Source of the DNA: Gammaproteobacteria bacterium
Lineage (GTDB): Bacteria > Pseudomonadota > Gammaproteobacteria > GCA-001735895
Reading direction: 5' to 3'
DNA length: 10,521 nt
Assembly (NCBI GenBank): GCA_003231795.1
Contig: QIJI01000159.1
Location: 1 to 10,521, forward strand
Part shown: in pieces, positions 6,888 to 10,521 of the stretch
Layout of the letters: every line of letters begins with the position of its first letter
How positions within the stretch are numbered: position 1 is the stretch's first letter
The notes under the pieces: model-generated
Databases searched by the model: none
The model's input: only the letters and a program-made list of their open reading frames with translations
Told to the model about the DNA's origin: nothing
Position numbers and translations under genes: made by a program

Positions 6888-7994
6888 ATGCGTATCAGCG
6901 AAATCCACATTTACCAAAAAGATCTGCCTATTGTTGGCGGCCCCTACACGATGTCGAGAGTTACCTTGCATAGCGTTCAAACAACTATTGTCAAAATGGT
7001 TTCTGACAACGGTATCGTCGGGTGGGGCGAAGTTGCTCCATTAGGACCGGTGTATCAGCCTCAACATGCTTCGGGTGCACGGGCTGCGATTGCCGAAATG
7101 GCTCCAGGCCTGATCGGAGAGTCGGCGCTGGCGCCGCTACTACTGAGTCGAAATAGGGATGGCCTGTTAACCGGGCATAACTATGCCAAAGCCGCGATCG
7201 ATGTCGCACTGATGGATATGATCGGAAAACATTATGGGGTAAGAGTCTGCGATCTGCTGGGTGGAGCTGAGCAGGAACGCCTGCCCGGTTACTACGCCAC
7301 CGGTATCGGCAGTCCCGAAGAAATTGCCGAGCTGTCGGCCGATAAGGTGGCGCAGGGTTATCGTCGAATTCAGGTGAAAGTAGGAGGTCGGGACGTCAAT
7401 ATCGATATCGCCGTGGCGAAGAAGGTTTGGGAAAAAATCGGCGGCAAGGCACAGATGATCGTCGATACCAACCGCGGGATGACCGCAAGTGATGCGATGC
7501 GCATGAGTCTGGCCTGTCGCGACATTCCGTTTGCTTTTGAGCAGCCCTGCAATACGATGGAAGAAGTGGCCTCGATACGTCATCAGATATCTCACCCGAT
7601 CATCATCGATGAAAACGCTGAAAACCTGAACGACGTGTTACGCGCAATTGCGATGGGGGTATGCGATGGCTTTGGACTCAAAATGACCCGGTTCGGGGGA
7701 TTGAATGCGATGGCTACCGTGCGGGACGTATGTGCGGCGCGTTCCATGCCGCATACCTGCGAAGATACCTGGGGTGGCGATATAGTCGCTGCGGCGGTTT
7801 TACATATTGCTGCCACCGTTGAACCTCGATTGCTCGAAGCCGTGTGGACATCGGGTAGTTACATCGAAGAAAATTATGACCCGGAAAACGGAATCAATAT
7901 TGATCGTGGTTATTTTAATTTACCGACCGGACCTGGCCTCGGGATTAGTCCCGATGAAAGCCGAATTGGTGAACGGGTTGAATCCTTTGGCTAG
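6888..7994 (+). CDS. Enolase-superfamily (MR/MLE) enzyme, hydroxyproline-betaine epimerase (HpbD)-like
   Basis: The 368 residues have the full enolase-superfamily plan: an N-terminal capping domain (1-~120) and a TIM barrel. Catalytic features are visible: K164 in IQVKVGG and K265 in GFGLKMTR, the pair of lysines facing each other across the active site in the MLE subgroup, and metal ligands D193 (IVDTNRG), E218 (FEQPC) and D241 (IIIDEN). From memory, the blocks AEMAPGLIG, GHNYAKAAID, GKHYGVRV, GYYATGIG, EQPCNTMEE and LPTGPGLGISPDES match HpbD, the 4-hydroxyproline-betaine 2-epimerase of marine alphaproteobacteria, better than other MLE enzymes. Tyr56 and Trp320 sit where that enzyme has aromatic residues around the betaine cation. 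Activity would be racemisation or epimerisation at the alpha carbon of proline-type betaines in the cytoplasm. The exact substrate is not certain; cis-3-hydroxyproline dehydratase is a close alternative. AGGG lies 11 bases before the ATG, a weak site. The secreted esterase gene follows 24 bases later, likely in one operon. Confidence 0.85.
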   Translation: MRISEIHIYQKDLPIVGGPYTMSRVTLHSVQTTIVKMVSDNGIVGWGEVAPLGPVYQPQHASGARAAIAEMAPGLIGESALAPLLLSRNRDGLLTGHNYAKAAIDVALMDMIGKHYGVRVCDLLGGAEQERLPGYYATGIGSPEEIAELSADKVAQGYRRIQVKVGGRDVNIDIAVAKKVWEKIGGKAQMIVDTNRGMTASDAMRMSLACRDIPFAFEQPCNTMEEVASIRHQISHPIIIDENAENLNDVLRAIAMGVCDGFGLKMTRFGGLNAMATVRDVCAARSMPHTCEDTWGGDIVAAAVLHIAATVEPRLLEAVWTSGSYIEENYDPENGINIDRGYFNLPTGPGLGISPDESRIGERVESFG

Positions 7995-8018
7995 TGATCG
8001 GTGTCTGATCTGGGGCTT

Positions 8019-8942
8019 ATGAAAATCAATTACCTGATTGTTCTGGTGATTGCGGTATTCGCGCCATCGGTTGCCAATGCTGATCGTGTTCAGATGACTT
8101 TTCAGTATGGTGGAGTTGAACGAACGGCTCAACTTTTTATTCCGTCGTCGGTTAGTGCTGGTGATTCGCCGGCTTTGCTGATTGCATTGCATGGTCGCAA
8201 CAGCAGCGGGTTAAGAATGGCTGAATTGACTGAGTTTAATCTACGCGCCGAGCATTATGGTTTCATCGTTGCCTATCCTGACGGTCTTGATCGGCAGTGG
8301 AATTACCTGCACGGTATTTCGGGTCACCCGGCCTATCCGAATGACTCCGGTTTTATACTCAGGCTCATCGAGTTGCTTAAACAAAAGCATAATGTTGATC
8401 CTGGTCGAATCTATGTTACCGGCATTTCCAATGGTGGGTTCATGGTGCAGCGTTTGGCGTGTTACGCGCCGGAAGTCTTTGCCGGATTTGCCTCGGTCGC
8501 AGCCGCTGGATATGCGGCAATGCCGGTTGAATGTAAAAGCGATCCAGCGGTAAATATGCTTTATATGCACGGTACCGCAGACGAAAAAGTGCCGTGGCAG
8601 GGTTTAGGTGTAAAAGATGCCGACGGTAATCAGCAACTGGTGACCATGTCGGTGATGAATTCGGTTAAATTCTGGGTCGCGCGTAATCGCTGCGGGCCCG
8701 ATGTCAACAGCAAGGAGCTCCTGCCGCGCGGGAATTCACCCGGCACCCATGTCAAAATATTCACTTCCAGTGAATGCGAAGGTAATGCTCAAGTGGTGCT
8801 GTTTGCGATAGTCGGAGGAGGGCATAACTGGCCCGGCAAGCCTGATTTCATTCCGCCCGGGATTGCCGGACGCGTGAATATGGATATTCATGCCAGTGAC
8901 GTGATCTGGCAGTTTTTCAGCGACAGTCAAAATAATCCGTAA
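8019..8942 (+). CDS. Secreted PHB-depolymerase/feruloyl-esterase-like hydrolase
   Basis: This 307-residue protein begins with a Sec signal peptide MKINYLIVLVIAVFAPSVANA, with likely cleavage after ANA. The mature part is an alpha/beta hydrolase of the PHB-depolymerase/LpqC/polysaccharide-esterase group. It shows the oxyanion region LLIALHGRNSSG, nucleophile Ser137 in GISNGG, Asp188 in HGTADEKVPW and His269 in GGGHNWPG. The four remaining cysteines (148, 172, 225, 253) could form disulfides, consistent with an exported enzyme. These esterases release acyl or aryl groups from polysaccharides, or cleave short polyesters, in the periplasm or outside the cell. The substrate is not determined. The frame extends upstream to a GTG at 8001, but the ATG at 8019 puts the signal peptide at the N-terminus and has GGGG five bases before it. 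It follows the HpbD-like gene by 24 bases on the same strand, so cotranscription is likely, although no functional link is obvious. Confidence 0.9.
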   Translation: MKINYLIVLVIAVFAPSVANADRVQMTFQYGGVERTAQLFIPSSVSAGDSPALLIALHGRNSSGLRMAELTEFNLRAEHYGFIVAYPDGLDRQWNYLHGISGHPAYPNDSGFILRLIELLKQKHNVDPGRIYVTGISNGGFMVQRLACYAPEVFAGFASVAAAGYAAMPVECKSDPAVNMLYMHGTADEKVPWQGLGVKDADGNQQLVTMSVMNSVKFWVARNRCGPDVNSKELLPRGNSPGTHVKIFTSSECEGNAQVVLFAIVGGGHNWPGKPDFIPPGIAGRVNMDIHASDVIWQFFSDSQNNP

Positions 8943-8958
8943 ACCTTGCGTCATTGCA

Positions 8959-8985
8959 GCCTGCGGTCCGATGTATCGGTCAGGC
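8959..8985 (+). other. Hairpin downstream of the esterase gene
   Basis: GCCTG and CCGAT on the left pair with ATCGG and CAGGC on the right around a two-base loop, with an asymmetric internal bulge (CGGT against T). It starts 16 bases after the esterase stop. No T-tract follows, so it is not a classical rho-independent terminator, but it could protect the mRNA 3' end or take part in termination. Confidence 0.4.
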
Positions 8986-9041
8986 TCGGCAAGATGATTT
9001 GGGCTATTACACAATAATATCTTTCGGTTCATGCACGGGAC

Positions 9042-9071
9042 TTGTTGGTGGTTGTTGACCTGCTGTAGAAT
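9042..9071 (+). promoter_or_regulatory. Probable tRNA promoter
   Basis: TTGTTG (9042-9047) and TAGAAT (9066-9071) are 18 bases apart, with the -10 box ending 12 bases before the mature tRNA 5' end. The stretch after the -10, CGGCACC, is GC-rich, as in stringently controlled stable-RNA promoters. Confidence 0.5.
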
Positions 9072-9083
9072 CGGCACCTCGGT

Positions 9084-9160
9084 CGGAGTGTGGCGCAGCC
9101 TGGTAGCGCACCTGTCTCGGGGTCAGGGGGTCGCAAGTTCGAATCTTGCCTCTCCGACCA
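9084..9160 (+). tRNA. tRNA-Pro (anticodon CGG)
   Basis: The 77-nt cloverleaf has acceptor CGGAGTG/CTCTCCG, D arm GCGC/GCGC with loop AGCCTGGTA, anticodon arm 9111-9127 with anticodon CGG at 9118-9120, a five-base variable loop GGGTC, T arm GCAAG-TTCGAAT-CTTGC, discriminator A and an encoded CCA. It reads CCG proline codons. C1-G72 with A73 is a proline identity feature of bacteria. Two pairs are U-U mismatches: position 6-67 in the acceptor stem and 31-39 at the end of the anticodon stem. The invariant T-loop and D-loop bases are intact, so it is probably functional. Confidence 0.93.
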
Positions 9161-9173
9161 ATTTTTTAATTTT

Positions 9174-9198
9174 AAGCCCCTGTTTTAAGGGGCTTTTT
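9174..9198 (+). terminator. Rho-independent terminator of the tRNA gene
   Basis: AAGCCCCT-GTTTTA-AGGGGCTT is a perfect 8-bp stem with a six-base loop, directly followed by further Ts, and begins 14 bases after the tRNA CCA. Because the stem begins with AA, a weaker bidirectional effect on the convergent sulfotransferase transcript is possible. A second imperfect hairpin, CTGTCCC-TATTT-GGGGCAG, lies at 9244-9262, between the terminator and the sulfotransferase stop. Confidence 0.9.
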
Positions 9199-9279
9199 AT
9201 TGCCAAAAACTCTTCGATATCGCTATCTGTATGAGCTAACCACCTGTCCCTATTTGGGGCAGTTTACCTCTTACTGCAT

Positions 9280-10521
9280 TCACCAATTGTCAACGTCCTC
9301 GTAACCAAGCCTTTTGAGGAGATCAGGATAAAGGGCATTAAAATACTCTTTATGCGCTTGCGTGAAATGATTTTTCCAGTCACCGGAAATGCCTTTCCTG
9401 AGGTGGCTATTCTGAGCTTCCTGGCCTTTTTTTCGTCCCGTCGCGCGTTCAAAATCACACTGCTCAACGACAGACAGCCCGATATCGACCTGATTTGAAG
9501 ACAAGCCATATTTTTTAAAAACGGCCTGAAAAGTTGCGTATTGATCCTTGAGCATATCTTCGAAACGTACTTCAATCAGATTCGAGTTTTGATAATCCCA
9601 ATGCAGCATGCGAGTGAAAGTCGCTTTGCAATTCTCGATTTCCATTTCGATACCCTGTTCAAACGACACCGAGTTGAGCATCTCCTGATAACAGCGACCA
9701 TCGAATTTCTCTCTCTTTTCCAGACACCATTGTTCCTCGCACCAAAGGTGATAAAAATACCCTGACACGACTATGTCTCGTGGGTCTCGGATAACATGAG
9801 AACCCCGATAATCAGGTAGCAGATGAACTTCAACCAAACTGTTCTCCTGCATAAAGATTTGTGTATCCGATTCAAGGTCTTGCTGAAAACTGGATTGAAA
9901 TTTCCATCCGAGCCTTTCAGCAAGTTTTTTCAAGATTCGCTGAAACCAGACTGTCCCGGCTTTATGGTGACTAAAATGTGTGATCAAGTGGTCCGGGGCA
10001 TTGCGCCGGTTAGTCGCGAGCCCCATATTTGAATCTGGACTGCCAAATTGATATTCGAATCTGTTAATGTCGGTTTGAAAGCTTTCTTCTACCAGATCCC
10101 TGGTTAAAAAATTGTAATAGTCCGGGTAACTGATCGCAGGTCGAAAAACATCGGGAGCAAGATCCACATCAGGAAGGCCGAGCCGATTAAAGACCTGTTT
10201 CAGATCCTGTTCCAGAGATTCATATTTGCCGACAAAATCAACCATGAGATCTCCATTGTCGGCACAAAGGGATTTACTAAAACTACGCCTCGTTAGATCT
10301 GATGCAAGGAGATAATCTTCGAATTTACTTTCAATGCCGTGCTGGTCGGAAGAGCCGGTTTTAAAACTCGAAAACTCGCTTTGTTGCGAAATGAATTCAG
10401 TTACCAGCATCTCCCAGGGATTACGGACAAAGGCAAACTTAAAGTATTCTTTCCAGGTGTCTGCGTCGAGTTGGCTATTTATTTCTAATGCGGTGGCGTG
10501 TTGTTGCAACTGTAGTGACCC
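9280..10521 (-). CDS. Two-domain sulfotransferase (partial, N-terminus outside window)
   Basis: The minus-strand frame is open from the TGA at 9280 to the right edge; the first internal start, TTG at 10507-10509, is probably not the true start. Counting from that TTG, residues about 20-155 look like the C-terminal two-thirds of a carbohydrate-type sulfotransferase (Sulfotransfer_2): FAFVRNPWEMLV, then VDFVGKYESLEQDLKQVFNR and a final DINRFEYQF. Residues about 175-405 form a complete second sulfotransferase (Sulfotransfer_1): PAPS 5'-phosphate loop HFSHHKAGTVWFQ (178-190), 3'-phosphate-binding VIRDPRDIVVSGYFYH (239-254), and the C-terminal RKGISGDWKNHFT (371-383). Both use PAPS to sulfate hydroxyl or amino groups, typically of surface glycans or lipids; acceptors are unknown. 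The N-terminal PAPS loop of domain one should lie beyond the window. The gene is clearly more AT-rich than the 5-9 kb region and lies next to a tRNA, hinting at acquisition. Such enzymes usually sit in polysaccharide clusters. Confidence 0.88.
   Translation of the reverse strand, partial: GSLQLQQHATALEINSQLDADTWKEYFKFAFVRNPWEMLVTEFISQQSEFSSFKTGSSDQHGIESKFEDYLLASDLTRRSFSKSLCADNGDLMVDFVGKYESLEQDLKQVFNRLGLPDVDLAPDVFRPAISYPDYYNFLTRDLVEESFQTDINRFEYQFGSPDSNMGLATNRRNAPDHLITHFSHHKAGTVWFQRILKKLAERLGWKFQSSFQQDLESDTQIFMQENSLVEVHLLPDYRGSHVIRDPRDIVVSGYFYHLWCEEQWCLEKREKFDGRCYQEMLNSVSFEQGIEMEIENCKATFTRMLHWDYQNSNLIEVRFEDMLKDQYATFQAVFKKYGLSSNQVDIGLSVVEQCDFERATGRKKGQEAQNSHLRKGISGDWKNHFTQAHKEYFNALYPDLLKRLGYEDVDNW

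Noticed and set aside
7167..7595. 142-residue minus-strand open frame inside the HpbD-like gene
   Set aside because: It is the complementary shadow of a well-conserved enolase-superfamily gene and has no recognisable domain.
9031..9234. 67-residue plus-strand open frame across the tRNA
   Set aside because: It reads straight through the tRNA and its terminator, so it cannot be a normal gene.
1..10521. CRISPR array, transposase, integrase, phage or defence genes
   Set aside because: No spaced direct repeats and no coding region with the corresponding motifs are present. The only tandem repeat is the short microsatellite in the lipoprotein gene.

Overview
The window looks like chromosomal DNA of a Gram-negative, probably marine or aquatic gammaproteobacterium. 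The signs are a lipobox lipoprotein, a REP-type hairpin of the kind scattered through gammaproteobacterial genomes, Shine-Dalgarno sites such as GGAGG, a tRNA-Pro(CGG) with encoded CCA, and an enzyme resembling hydroxyproline-betaine epimerases of marine bacteria. The lineage is inferred from style only, because no rRNA or marker gene is present.

Layout. (1) 1-632, minus: the 5' part of a multi-pass membrane protein running off the left edge, with an in-frame stop just inside the best-looking ATG. (2) 645-804: an intergenic stretch with a REP-like hairpin. (3) 805-2226, minus: a one-protein signalling device, with a cyclic-nucleotide-binding-like domain fused to a Ser/Thr protein kinase. (4) 2459-5193, minus: a tight three-gene operon of luciferase-like flavin monooxygenase, alpha/beta hydrolase and EamA/DMT transporter. 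A LysR-type regulator (5308-6162, plus) is divergent from it, and the shared 114-bp intergenic region holds two perfect inverted repeats, one of them a T-N11-A LysR box. (5) 6134-6736, minus: a lipoprotein of unknown function carrying an in-frame hexanucleotide microsatellite and overlapping the LysR gene tail to tail. (6) 6888-8942, plus: an enolase-superfamily enzyme of the HpbD type (proline-betaine/hydroxyproline-betaine epimerase-like), followed by a secreted PHB-depolymerase/feruloyl-esterase-like hydrolase. (7) 9084-9160, plus: tRNA-Pro(CGG) with promoter and rho-independent terminator. (8) 9280-10521, minus: a large sulfotransferase with two different sulfotransferase domains in one chain, truncated by the right edge, in visibly more AT-rich DNA.

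How they work together. The monooxygenase, hydrolase, transporter and LysR genes form a plausible small catabolic unit: oxygenate a small organic molecule, hydrolyse the ester or lactone product, move substrate or product across the membrane, and let LysR sense it. The HpbD-like enzyme and the secreted esterase also point to use of dissolved organic compounds. The kinase and sulfotransferase appear to be separate functions. I see no CRISPR array, intact transposase, integrase, phage module or defence system. The most unusual items are the two-domain sulfotransferase, the kinase whose sensor domain lacks the usual phosphate-binding arginine, and the repeat-bearing lipoprotein.
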